Assembly (NCBI GenBank): GCA_026874595.1
Contig: CM049316.1
Coordinates: 43,291,695-43,355,694 of the forward strand
DNA: 64,000 nucleotides
Direction of reading: 5' to 3'
Origin: Sipunculus nudus
Taxonomy: Eukaryota > Annelida > Sipuncula > Golfingiida > Sipunculidae
Within the stretch, counting starts at the first letter, position 1, and each line of letters starts with the position of its first letter. A program made the translations under genes and the position numbers. The notes under the pieces are model-generated. The model saw nothing but the letters and a program-made list of their open reading frames with translations. It did no database searches and was not told the origin of the DNA. Positions 22,985-33,829 of the stretch are shown in pieces.

Positions 22985-25900
22985 CTACCTGTTTTGAGGT
23001 GTTCTCACTGCTCGTTTTCTTTTTCGGTTTTCCTTGATTTGACGCAAAGAAGATAACGTGTATAAAAAGGGGTTGAGAGCTGAATTTATCGGTAGAACTA
23101 CCACAGCCAACCACACCGAAACCTTAGGATTGACAATAACGCCACCTAGCGACATAAACGAGGTGATAACAATAGGCAACCAGCAGAGACAGTCTGTCAC
23201 TATGATCAGAACGAACCGTTGTGCCATTTCCATTTCCTTGTCGTCTGCAACCCGGTTTGCTGCTTTTCTAGTCTTGTACGAAACACAATAAATGTAAATG
23301 TAGGTCATGATGAGGAAAACGCACCCTGTAACGTTAAATAAATAGAAAACGAAAGTAGAATATTCCCATCCTTGTACCTTGCCTGATGTTATGTTGAACA
23401 ACAGACATGCTCCGTTTCTAATGTAATTTTCACCAAAGTACGACAAACCAAACAACGGCAGGGCACTTAGAATGAACAATAAAATCCAACCGAGTGATAT
23501 GATGCACAGTGTTGATTTACAGGATAAACGTTTGGTGGTAACCGGAAACGTTATGGCCACTAAACGGTCAGCTGTTATTACCACGAGCATGTAGACAGAC
23601 ATCTCACTTGACAATGTTGACAGAAATGCTGCAGCTTTACACCATCCGCCTGCAAGCCACTGGTCAATGTAGAAAACGTATTTTCCCTGGTAAACAACAT
23701 CAGCAGATGCAATTATCAGAAGATAAACGCCCATTAGGAAATCCGATATCGACAAGTTGATAATCAAAATTGAGGCTGCTTGCTTATATTCTGCAACAAG
23801 CCGCACAATGATAACAGCTATATTGCCAAGTACAGCTGCTACACCTAATATCCAAACAACAACCCGCAAAAAATAATTGTCCATAAGATCATCACAAGAA
23901 GAAAAGGCGTCACGTTTCGGTGTGCAGTCGGTGACGTTGGTAGCAAAGCAGCAAAATTTAAAATGACCCGTGTGTAATTCTTCAAGTGTAAGTCTGTCAA
24001 ATATGTTTTGAGGCACATTTTGAATTTTATTTCCCTCGATATTTAACCACTTCAGCTTTTCAAGCCCTTTCCACGTTGAAGCAGACAAATGTGAGACATG
24101 ATTATTGGCAAGAGATAAGCGTTTGATACTCTGAAGACCGTAAAAGCTCCCATGGGCGATATCGTTTATTTCAAGATCGTTTAAATGAAGGTATCTAATT
24201 GAATACAACCCATAAAATGCGGATTCACCTAGCGCCTGGATAGGATTACCGTATAAATAAAGATGCTGCAAATTACTTAAGCCTGAAAACATCCCTTTTG
24301 AGATGACCCTCAACAGATTATGACGGAGGTCCAAGAACAAAAGGTTGGTCAGGTTAGCAAAAAGGTGAGACTGGATGGAACGAATACTCAAGTTTGCTAG
24401 CTGTAACCTTCCAAGATATACAAAATCTTTAAACCAGAGCCTTACTGATGTGTTTGTGGTTGTAACCAACTGCAGCGACCTAATATCAAATGGCATGCTT
24501 GGTAACGTGTGATCCGCGGGGTCTGTACATGTGGCTGATCTTCCTTTGCAAACACACCCCCTAGGGCATTTCCTAAATGGACATAAGGCCTCGTCATCAT
24601 AAGATTTTCTACAATGCACAACCCCATCACAGACAAATGACTGGTCCAGGCATATTCCTTCCTTACTACATTTGAACAGACCTGGGCAACTCAAGTTGTT
24701 ACAGTTCAATTCGTCTTGGCCATCCGGACAGTCCGGTTTTCCGTTACATACTTTGTGCACGGGGATACAGTAGGAGTCGGGGCATTTGAAATTACCTGGG
24801 CATTCGAATAACTTGCAGTTTCGTAAATGATTGCCATCTGGACACGATGAGATGTACCCGTACTCATTGACGTCATACAAACACGCAGTATGGCGTTCAA
24901 AGCAAAGCACATGATCAATCCGACAAGGAGACTGAGTTCCAGTGGCTGGATTACAGAAAGGTTGGAAGTAATATGCGTCTAGCATTGTTTTTCTTTTGTA
25001 ATAAAGTTCTTTCCAATCACCCCTCTTCACCTCACTAATTCTCAATTGTTCGTCCTCCTGGGCAGCTCCCTGGCAATCTGCTCTCATGTTTTTTATCAAA
25101 GGTGCAGGCAAGCATTCTCCATAATGACATCTGAATGTTTCACATGTTGATTTTTGACGGTAATTCGGTTTCTCATCCGAGGAATCCAAACAGTCGGTGA
25201 TATAATCTCCAAACCTGTAGCTTTCAATGCATTGACCATTGTCACATTTTGTTTTATTAGAGGGACATGACGACACAGTGCAATTCTTTTCGTCTGAATT
25301 GTCTCGGCAATCCTGAGTAAAGTCACAATATTTGGAAAAAAGAACGCGTTGCCCATCTCCACATGTAAAAACCGTGTCTGTGCAAAATGTTTCTATTTCA
25401 TCTCCTCCTTCCAAGCAATCGGCTTTACCATCACACACATGGATTTCAAGGATACATGTTCCGTCCTCGCACATGAACTGACCAGGGCCACAAGAATTGT
25501 TCACAGTCAGCGGATCCGTTTCGCATACTACATTTATAGCTTTTGTTGTTTCACTACTTGCAGGTGTCCGTGTAATCCATTTACCTTTTGATTTTTCGTA
25601 GGCAATGATGTCACAGTCACCTATCCATATACTTCCGTATTCATACCTGTGTAACCAAATGTCTAGAAGTTCTGTGGGGAAAGTTCGAATCGTTCTTACC
25701 ATGGTACCGTTAAATTTGGAGCATATATATCCTGCTACAGGGCAGTTGATTGGCATGCCAAATAGGACGGTAGTTGATACAAGCCTGTAACAATGTCCCT
25801 GCATCTGGTTATACCCAGGAGGGCAGCGTCTAGTTCCAGTTATCAATTTCGTTACGTTATTCATGTTTTCAAAAATAGCACCGCTCTCATCGTAGTTCTG

Positions 25901-26212
25901 ATTTTGTCTCTGTCTCATATTTGTTTGATTATACAAATCGCTTGTATTATTCGCTGGGTATTCGCAAATGAACGAGGCACCCGGATATGGATATTTGCAT
26001 GGAACACGGAACCAAAGTGTAGGCATGTTTGAAGTTACAAGAAACATCGCTGTACACTGAATGGAAGGATCGCTGTGAGGTTGTAATAACAGAGGTGTTG
26101 CAAATGGTATTTCTTCATTTAAAAACTCTTCCGGGACAAGCCATGTCTTAGATGGCTGAGGTCTGTACCACTCGTTAAAGGTTCCGGGGGTATCATCGGT
26201 CCATCGGTCATC
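22985..26212 (-). CDS. GRL101-like receptor, last exon: lectin, LDLa, LRR and 7TM domains
   Basis: The exon begins after a clean acceptor (TTTATATTTACGCAG) and ends at TAG 22985-22987. Numbering here follows the open frame from 26365 (1126 codons), whose first 51 lie in the intron. Domains: rest of a C-type lectin domain (52-136); a second, degenerate lectin-like module (181-284); LDLa repeats at 292-328, 335-362, 367-392, 408-431, 522-555 and 560-595; an LRR block with an N-terminal Cys cap (about 600-805); then seven membrane helices (831-1105). GPCR hallmarks are NLSISD in TM2, ADRLVAI after TM3 (in place of DRY), CWLP in TM6 and NPFLY in TM7. LDLa and LRR before 7TM is the layout of Lymnaea GRL101, related to relaxin-type LGRs. 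The ligand is unknown; a plasma-membrane, G-protein-coupled receptor is expected. Confidence 0.93.
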   Translation of the reverse strand, partial: DDRWTDDTPGTFNEWYRPQPSKTWLVPEEFLNEEIPFATPLLLQPHSDPSIQCTAMFLVTSNMPTLWFRVPCKYPYPGASFICEYPANNTSDLYNQTNMRQRQNQNYDESGAIFENMNNVTKLITGTRRCPPGYNQMQGHCYRLVSTTVLFGMPINCPVAGYICSKFNGTMVRTIRTFPTELLDIWLHRYEYGSIWIGDCDIIAYEKSKGKWITRTPASSETTKAINVVCETDPLTVNNSCGPGQFMCEDGTCILEIHVCDGKADCLEGGDEIETFCTDTVFTCGDGQRVLFSKYCDFTQDCRDNSDEKNCTVSSCPSNKTKCDNGQCIESYRFGDYITDCLDSSDEKPNYRQKSTCETFRCHYGECLPAPLIKNMRADCQGAAQEDEQLRISEVKRGDWKELYYKRKTMLDAYYFQPFCNPATGTQSPCRIDHVLCFERHTACLYDVNEYGYISSCPDGNHLRNCKLFECPGNFKCPDSYCIPVHKVCNGKPDCPDGQDELNCNNLSCPGLFKCSKEGICLDQSFVCDGVVHCRKSYDDEALCPFRKCPRGCVCKGRSATCTDPADHTLPSMPFDIRSLQLVTTTNTSVRLWFKDFVYLGRLQLANLSIRSIQSHLFANLTNLLFLDLRHNLLRVISKGMFSGLSNLQHLYLYGNPIQALGESAFYGLYSIRYLHLNDLEINDIAHGSFYGLQSIKRLSLANNHVSHLSASTWKGLEKLKWLNIEGNKIQNVPQNIFDRLTLEELHTGHFKFCCFATNVTDCTPKRDAFSSCDDLMDNYFLRVVVWILGVAAVLGNIAVIIVRLVAEYKQAASILIINLSISDFLMGVYLLIIASADVVYQGKYVFYIDQWLAGGWCKAAAFLSTLSSEMSVYMLVVITADRLVAITFPVTTKRLSCKSTLCIISLGWILLFILSALPLFGLSYFGENYIRNGACLLFNITSGKVQGWEYSTFVFYLFNVTGCVFLIMTYIYIYCVSYKTRKAANRVADDKEMEMAQRFVLIIVTDCLCWLPIVITSFMSLGGVIVNPKVSVWLAVVVLPINSALNPFLYTLSSLRQIKENRKRKRAVRTPQNR

Positions 26213-29200
26213 CTGCGTAAATATAAAACACATGCAATGAACGATGGCTTGTAAGAAAGGGTGAGGGCAGCGGGGCACATGGTTTAGGTCATAGGGTGGA
26301 GATAGCTGATGGTTTGATCCCACAGTATTGGTAAGTTTTAAAATGTTGAGTACAAATTGAAGCAATGGTCACTTTTAATATAAATACAGTTATCAACAGG
26401 AAATGGAAATTCTGAATACCAGATGAGAAAAAATATGTTTGCATTAAGAAAAAGACCACGTTATCAGTGAAATAAATATATGCTTTTTTGCACACTTTTT
26501 TAAGAATAGGTCCATAACCACTAGGTGGCACTCTCAATTGGATCCATATGAATAGAATGATATGTTATTATTAAGCCTCCCGAATTGTAGATATATGCAC
26601 TGAGTTAGGAATAATCAAGCAGGAATACCCTGTTGTTGAGGCATTAGAGCGAATCTCTGACACTCTATAACTAGATTTCATCATTATGCCAATGAGGCAC
26701 CGGCATGGATCGGACCGGTGGCCTTCAGCTCCAAAGTCCAACGCTGTAACTACTGGGCTACGTCCTACTCCTCCTTGGCACGTGTGCACTCACTGGCTCT
26801 CCTTAGGTTAAATAGAACGAGATGGACCTCACCTGCCCCCTCCCTCCGCCACAGATCACAACTGCCGTGCATAGCAGTTCGTACTAAATATCAAGGGTGA
26901 TCCTAGATAAACTCTTAAGAAACCGAATTTAGGTCACGGCAACCCCAAAATTAATTCTCTTGTTAGTCCCAGGAGTTCTAAAATCTTAATAGTCAATGCA
27001 CGTATTACAATGAACTTGCTTCACATATTGGATATGGAGAATTGGCGCAAAATGTGATTTTTTTACTTCTTTAAGAATTTCACCTGTTTTTTTTCAATTT
27101 GCTGAATAACAACAGTTTTTGTATTAAATAAACTGGCCCAGTATTTCATTGAATTTACATGAGACTACTGTACATCATCGTCAGGTACAAAATGCTTCTG
27201 ATGCAAGTCTTGCAGATAACATAACAACGTCAATATTAAGTACAAAGCTGACGTGTTTCTCAAATTTCTCTCTAACTGATACGTGTTAATACAATTCAAG
27301 AGAAAATGTTCCATCTTTTTGCCTTGACGGCATACTCGATCCTCCGACATCGACCGGTTTCAATCAATATAAAGAACGGGATAAAGTTGACAACGACTAG
27401 TAGTGCCACCTGTGTGTGTGTTTTTTTTATTTAAGATTTCGGTCAAGTGACCAAACGGAGCATATGAACTTAAGTTCAACCCAATTATTTTCAGTCTAAC
27501 GTTCATTTATCTAGATAAGCTAAAAATATGGAATATAGATAAAAAATGGAAAATGTTTTATTTCACATGTAAATGTCCCTCGCGGCATTCAACTTGATGG
27601 TAAAAGGTATCACTGATTTTTTTTTTAATTATCGTTGTACAGCTGAAGTAATACCATATATCTTTACTCCTATCAACGCATGTCAGCTATGTTTGTAATT
27701 TAGCAACCAATATTCCTTATATTCTTTCTATGACCTAGCTGCAAACAAAAACTTGTTAATATTGATATTTTATTTATGTTACTTATATTTTATTTGTTTT
27801 GAAGTCTATTTGACATTACCACTTCACATAAATTGACCTGTCGTCAATCTGTCGCCTTTTTATTTTATGTTATGTCTGTCTAATTTGTATTTCTCGATTT
27901 GTCTTGTTATGACCAGTTTCCTGTTATCCTAACTATATATTCCAGCCTGGATCAACCTGCTATAACCTCATCCACATAAGATCAAGACCAATAATATACA
28001 GGACAACTTTCTAAGCAGGACAAAATCCTTCAGTTGCCTAATTGTCCTACTCCGAGAAATTTCACTGTTGTCCATGTGTAAAAGTGTAAGTTAGGGGACG
28101 TATTTTGTTAAGACAGAGGCACCGGCCTCTTGTGTGGGTAAAGTCGTACATACATATCTAAAGAGTGAATAAACTCTGAATGTTGTCATGCTAAGACAAA
28201 ATGATGCCGAAAGACCATTCTCACTTGATGGTCAAGGTCAGGATTAAAGCAGTAACACGTTGATGAAGACCGTACATTTTGATGATATTGCAGATGTTAT
28301 TATCGAAGACAACAGGACTGACCTAGCACAGAAAATGATGTTAATTAACTTGTTATAGCACAGTACTAATATATAAGAACAATTAACTTCTTTGTCAAAA
28401 TCACATAAAATCTATCAATTTGAGGGAGTAATATGTGGCTGCTTTCACCGAGTTTGAACGCAATCTGATAAAAATTATTGCATAAGGATAATTGTCCAAA
28501 AAACCACAGTGACATGACCGTAAGAGCAAAGCACCAGAAAATTAAATATTGACCCTTTGAATAGAGGAATATGATATAATGTCACGGTAGTGGTCTCCGA
28601 TATAAGTTTTTCAAGAGTGAGGACGGAGACTCGGATGTGGCCGGGGACGCCCATCCGGTAAAACTTTGGACATCTATGTTGTGGATAATTTGATTTGCAA
28701 CATATTATTAAATTATCCTAATTTATTTTTTACATCCAAGTTAATTTCAGGAATGTATAAATATGTTCGTTCACCATAACGACCGGACTGAAAATAATTA
28801 TTTTGCGATTTAAAAGCAGCAGCAGTCTTTTGTCATTATCACATTTAGTTGTGTGCAATCGGGATCAAGGACATGATCGATGTGTTCTATAGGCAGGTGG
28901 AAATCAGGTTTACAAGAGTTTGTTTTTCCTTGTGTTGTATATCTGTTGACTGTTGGTTACACATACAGGGTCATGTTATCAGTTAACCGACGACCCTCGG
29001 GTGACTTATGGTAAATATGTAACTTTTAGGAACCTGTGAATTCAACAAAAGGGAAGCAAATAGCATTATATACATTTATAAAATGGGACGATTTAAAACA
29101 AATGCAAGTGAACAGGTCAAAGAAATTTGCCCTTATCTTTAACAAATTATGACATTTATTTCTAATTATTTTTTCAACAGCAGTTGATATATAATCTTTT

Positions 29201-29229
29201 TATAGTAAGTAGATAAGGCGTATGCCTAC
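26213..29229 (-). other. Intron of the receptor gene (phase 0), splitting a lectin domain
   Basis: The donor is GAAGAG then GTAGGC (GT at 29229-29228). The acceptor AG is at 26214-26213. Both flanking exons are in phase 0, and joining them restores a C-type lectin domain: YIGLVRSEE runs into DDRWTDDTPGTFNEW. The intron contains a tRNA-derived SINE at about 26575-26800. The rest, including 26900-29200, shows no gene. Confidence 0.85.
26575..26800 (-). mobile_element. tRNA-derived SINE in the receptor intron
   Basis: On the minus strand a polymerase III A box lies at 26760-26742 (TAGCCCAGTAGTTACAGCG) and a B box at 26716-26707 (GGTCCGATCC). A non-tRNA body follows and ends near 26575. The head resembles a tRNA (TTGGACTTTGGAGC in the anticodon arm area), but the acceptor stem is poor, so it is not a working tRNA gene. 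Confidence 0.65.
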
Positions 29230-31725
29230 CTCTTCAGAACGAACCAATCCAATATATATGACTCTTCGCAAATCGAAATATCCCTCCCAATGACGATTAA
29301 TCATTCCTTTAATGAATGACAGCTGATCCTGGGACTTTACTGACAAAAGCCGACCTCCTCTTCTGGTACAAGTTTGGTTAGCCATCTCCCAGGTAATCTG
29401 ACGATCAGCAACATTTCCGGGAAACACGTAGCAGATGTTTCTGTATAATTCAATTGTGCCCGGTATATTATGGGGGCAAACATGGGTGGCTGAGACTGGT
29501 GGCGGTTGTTGGCTTTTTTGTTTCCGTGTATACCTAATCTGCACTTCTATATTTTTGGACGTTATTTCTATAATTAAGGAATCAGAATCAGAGTCAAACC
29601 TAAAAGGTAAAGCCTTCAATTTCAAATTGAACGTTACTTTCACTGATTCATAAAAATTATTTCCTATTTGTAATTGTATGTTCTGTGACCTTCTATACAA
29701 GCAACGCCCGCAAGTGATTTCAAGTGAGAAAAAATAATTTGACCAAAACCGTCTTTCAATGCTACTAAAGAGAAACGTTATACGATGGGAACCATCTTTA
29801 ATCGTGACTAAACCACAAGCACCTGGACCTGAATAAATGCGATACTTTCCATCAGTATCATAGTGTTCATTATGGCATTTTTTAGTTGCCTGAATTCTCA
29901 ACAAGTGGCCCCCGGGTCTAATATCACAGTGACATTTTTCTTTTAACCGCCATTCCCTGACATCGACATCAACGCTACAGTCAGGCACATAGCTATATCC
30001 TCTTTTGACTGTTGTTATTACTGTGTTGATATAAGTTGATACCGCTTGCACAGACATTGATTGGTCACATGGCTCATGGGAAGGCAAGGATTGGAGTTGG
30101 AGACATGTCTTATTTACTGGCTTAACTTTAAGAAACCATCTTTTAGGATAGTTATTAAAACTGAAGTAATCGAATTCGTAAAGTTTATTCCAGCTGAAAA
30201 TACCGATACAAGAGGTCATTTGTACGTTGAATTTTAACAACGTTTCCTTTTAAGGTCCATAGGAATAAAATAACAAGGTCAGCGTGTTTGTTGATGAGTG
30301 GATGGGAACACCTCCCTGTCCACTGAAAAAAGTCGTGTGATAGTGAATACCACAGAAAGGGCCATATTTGACGGAGCTTTCTTCCTGTCCATCCCATATA
30401 ACGAAGCCTTCGTTTTTACAGTCATCAGTGTTCGGTCCATTGAAAGTGAATTCCTCGATGTTCAAGGCTATAAACGAACCATCCGGGGCAATGTACCTAT
30501 AGATTTTTATTACGGGTAATGCTTGCTCTTGAGTTGATATATGAACACTGGTACTTACATTTTGTGATATAGGCATATAATCGCTGTTTATTCCATTTGT
30601 ACTATGCCGGTCACTTGTTTTGAACGCTTCATAAAAAGCTTCAAAAGTATCGATGTTGCATGACTCTGGGTATTTTAGCTGCACAGATATTTGAAAGCTC
30701 TTAGAAACGGCATTTCCACTTAATCTGCTTCCTGTCAGGACCAATGGATGATCCGTACCTTCCTCTATAGGTCCTTCATGTAGATCTAAGCGGGTATCCG
30801 CGGGGCATGTGCTGTTCATAATCCAGGACATCTTAATTTGCATTGCCTCATCAACGCGTATATGCCACTGATATATAATAAGGCCATCTTCTAATTTGTT
30901 GGGGCTCAATGGTATCGTAATGTTTCCGTTACTAGCATTGAGCTTCATTGGTGCTGTGGTTGGCAAGGTATTTTCTTTCACTGCATGGTATTCAAGTCGG
31001 AATCCGGTCCTTGGTAAGGATTTATTTAGCACAAAGGTTATTCGCAACTCGTTTGAAAATGTAACAATTGACCAAGGTCCTCTTCTTCCACAATACACAT
31101 AACCCTTTTCTCTGCCGTCTACGAGATCGTAAACTGTAAGAGAGTCACACTTGCAATATCTGCCGCAATACTTGATATTCAGATATTTAAAGTCCAGACG
31201 GATATGTTGTCCCTCATTGCATTTGATGATCCATTCACAGCCTAGCGAGGAATTAGTATTGAAAGTTTTGTAACCGATTGTTCCGCAGGGTGATGTGAGT
31301 ATACGAAACGAGTCGCAACCAGAATCGCCAGTTCCGATGCCACAAAGGGGAAACCTACTTCTTTTCTTTTCTTTGTCCAGATACGACCAGTTATTTTGTA
31401 CCAGCAGTAATTGTAAATCATGGTAAATGCATTGACTCTTTGCCGTATCAAAGTCGGAACAAAATTGTAGGTCAAATAAGTTAAAGCCGGAACGTTCAGG
31501 GGGTAAAGACAATAGCTTTCTAAAAGTCTGATTGACTGACGCCATTCGGAGAAGAGCTAAAGGACTCACTGCCAATAATCTCAGATCTACGTTGTTACCA
31601 GTACTAACAGACGTATTCCAGAAAGTATCATTCAGGTTAGTGTTAGATTTGTTCTCTTCTTGCACAGAAACTTGACTTCCTGCCATTATTAGGAAGAACA
31701 TCATCAATACTGTTGTGGTGCCCAT
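29230..31725 (-). CDS. GRL101-like receptor, 5' coding exon: signal peptide, CUB domains, start of lectin domain; in-frame TAA
   Basis: ATG at 31725 starts a signal peptide (MGTTTVLMMFFLIMAGSQVS). A CUB domain follows at residues 147-248 (CGTIGYK, LGCEWIIKC, CDSLTVYD, GFRLEYH). Weaker CUB-like blocks lie at about 260-365, 400-520 and 600-740. The C-type lectin domain starts at 750 (CPHNIPGTIELYRNICYVF) and reaches the donor at codon 832. The frame is open except for TAA at 30250-30252 (codon 492), inside the third CUB-like block between LTLLFYSYGP and KETLLKFNVQ. Both sides are in the same frame and domain, so a single base change best explains it. If real, the product is a secreted CUB-only protein or nothing. 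Extracellular CUB and lectin modules suggest glycan or protein binding. Confidence 0.85.
30250..30252 (-). other. In-frame TAA stop in the receptor coding sequence
   Basis: The codons around it read GGA CCT TAA AAG GAA on the minus strand. An intron removing it is not obvious: a fair acceptor (GGTATTTTCAG) lies about 55 bases downstream, but no strong donor precedes it at a workable distance. Readthrough, a null allele or a base error remain open. Confidence 0.85.
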
Positions 31726-31736
31726 CCTGTCTTCAT
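31704..31736 (-). promoter_or_regulatory. Upstream ORF overlapping the receptor start codon
   Basis: An ATG at 31736, 11 bases before the receptor ATG, opens a 10-codon frame (MKTGWAPQQY) that ends at TGA 31706-31704, past the main start and out of frame with it. An overlapping uORF of this kind usually lowers translation of the main frame. A probable 5' UTR acceptor (TATATCTTACAG) puts the exon start at 31753. Confidence 0.6.
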
Positions 31737-31753
31737 AAACGACCTAACGTCAC

Positions 31754-32446
31754 CTGTAAGATATACATGGTTTCAATAAATTATTGTGCAGTTATATTGT
31801 CAATTGTAATTAACTTTAATAATTTATGTCCCCCGTTTGGCACATATAGTTTAGCATATATATCTGTTTAAGACCGCTTACCGTAATCATTTTCTTTAAT
31901 CTGTTGGTTCTCTTCTGCATGACAGGCACTGCAAATTTATGATTTCATGGCAATTTCTTTTATTAAAAAACCTGATATTACGACCAGAGAGTATTTCCCT
32001 ATATCTATGATACCTCACAATTAAGTTGAAGCAACAGACCAGTAGGAACATGAAAACAGATCACTTTAAATGTAGTGCTATCTTTGATTCATAATAACAA
32101 AAGATGATTAATAGGTGACACATTAAAATAATAATAATAATAATAATATTAATAATAATAATAATAATAATAATAAAAGAATCAATAATATAAAAAAAAA
32201 TCAATGAATTTATGTCCCTCGCTAACGACACCTGTTGCTGGTAAGTGAAACTAAGTGCGCTGATTGATCATATCAAAAATGAAATATCATAATGTATTAT
32301 TATCTTGTGAGACAGACACTCCACAACTTATCCCATCCAAGTTATGCATAAGAGCAATCACTGACCCAAATTTAAATGAAATCGGATAATATTTAGGAAA
32401 GTTATCGCACGGAAACGAAAACATGACAGAGGGACAGACAGAGAGA
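31754..32446. other. Upstream flank of the receptor exon with (ATA)n
   Basis: This should be 5' UTR intron or promoter-side sequence of the receptor; no core promoter is recognised. An (ATA)n microsatellite lies at 32126-32176. Confidence 0.4.
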
Positions 32447-32527
32447 CAGACGGACAGACAGAGAGACAGAGGGACGGACAGACAAACCCGAATCAATGTC
32501 TCCCGTTCCGAGGAGGCTGGGGACAAT
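32400..32527 (-). repeat. GACAGACAGAG-rich run and repeat terminus
   Basis: Irregular GGACAGACAGAGAGACAGAC repeats end in a block whose reverse complement (ATTGTCCCCAGCCTCCTCGG) matches the terminus near 1326-1400. The two look like ends of one dispersed repeat family in opposite orientation. Confidence 0.55.
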
Positions 32528-32639
32528 AATAAATAAATAAATGAAATAATGATAATAACAATTCTACCGTTAAATCTTATGTCTATGACGATACAAATCA
32601 CAATCACGTCTTAACCACAAAAAAAATGAAAATTTACGG

Positions 32640-33678
32640 CTATAAAAATGACCAGCACATGGATAGGAGTGCACTCACTTTTGTTATATCCGTCAAGTAT
32701 CCTTTGAAAGTAGATACCAACATATTTTCAGCTACCCTTTGGATATCGATACAGCCGCACCTGCATTAAATAAGTTCTAATATCTGCTAAATTTCACATA
32801 GAGTTCTAATTAGTTATGCATCTAAGAGGAAAACGGCTTTTTTCATTTCTCTTGATCAGGTGCTATTCAGTTTGGACCTGTCAAGGTCTCATAGCCCACG
32901 GTTTCCAGATGCTTTGAGATAAATATGGGCGGAGCAGGTCCATACCTTTTGGGACATTGGCCTGTGAGTGGAATAAATACAATTATGTGTAAACACAAAG
33001 AGAGTGTGCAAGATTACATTTAGAGGACTGCAGTCTAGTAGCTTTCTGGTGAATTCACCCCGTTTCATATTCGTACCATACAAAATCGCCTACGTACATA
33101 ATCGCCCCATACAATCACGCGCCACAGTTTTTTCACACAAAGATCTATCTATGAACAATTGTTCACACACAACGCTTGTATGGCGAAATCGAGCTAAATC
33201 ACCTAGGAATTGTAAATTGCAATAATTAACTTTATGGAACAAATATAGAGAATGCATTGACAGCTTAATGCAAACTATAACGGTTATAAAGAATAGTTTT
33301 GCCTCTGCTGTTTGAAATTTCGTAAAACCAGGGTGTGATATCGGTGACGTGGCGGTGTAAATGTATACAAACAATACCACGTGCCACCCAGTTTAAGCAC
33401 GTGTTTGGTAAATGACGTGATTCTAGGGTGACGTCCTGGTCCATGTGGTCCGAGGTGTTTGTAAAGAGTGATTGCAACAGCAACCTCAGTCAATGTCGTT
33501 ATGACAGATGTTACGATTACCAAAATAGGGGTAGCTAGTCCAGGATTTTGGAGAGGGGGGGGGGGTCCAAATCAGAACGACTGATGAGTAAACCTTGAAA
33601 AGATACCCATTTCATAAGAGTCAGATTTTGTATAGCACCTTACAGGGCGACGCGTAACTATTGTATATTGTAATACCA

Positions 33679-33680
<2 letters not shown>
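32640..33680. other. Spacer, nothing recognised
   Basis: No gene is supported. A G-tract lies near 33551-33563. Confidence 0.35.

Positions 33681-33681
<1 letters not shown>

Positions 33682-33737
<56 letters not shown>
33682..33737. repeat. (TA)n microsatellite
   Basis: Perfect AT dinucleotide run. The frames across it encode only Tyr-Ile repeats. Confidence 0.95.
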
Positions 33738-33740
<3 letters not shown>

Positions 33741-33829
33741 TTATTATCTATCAGCATTTACAATATCAAGGAAATCAGATGCATTTTGAGAATATCCTTG
33801 AATTCCAACTTGCGTAAAAAATGTTCGTT

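Noticed and set aside
23058-26032. Plus-strand frames and alternative minus-strand frames over the receptor exon
   Set aside because: They are shadows of the 7TM/LDLa coding sequence and have no domains of their own.
26213-26365. First 51 codons of the 1126-codon receptor frame as a real N-terminus
   Set aside because: A clean acceptor at 26213 and an upstream exon that completes the lectin domain show that these codons are intronic; they contain no signal peptide.
26694-26768. Functional tRNA gene on the minus strand
   Set aside because: Poor acceptor stem and an attached SINE body; treated as a SINE head.
30185-30397. Alternative frame across the receptor TAA as a route around the stop
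   Set aside because: Changing frame would lose the CUB continuation on both sides; the original frame is open and domain-like before and after the stop.
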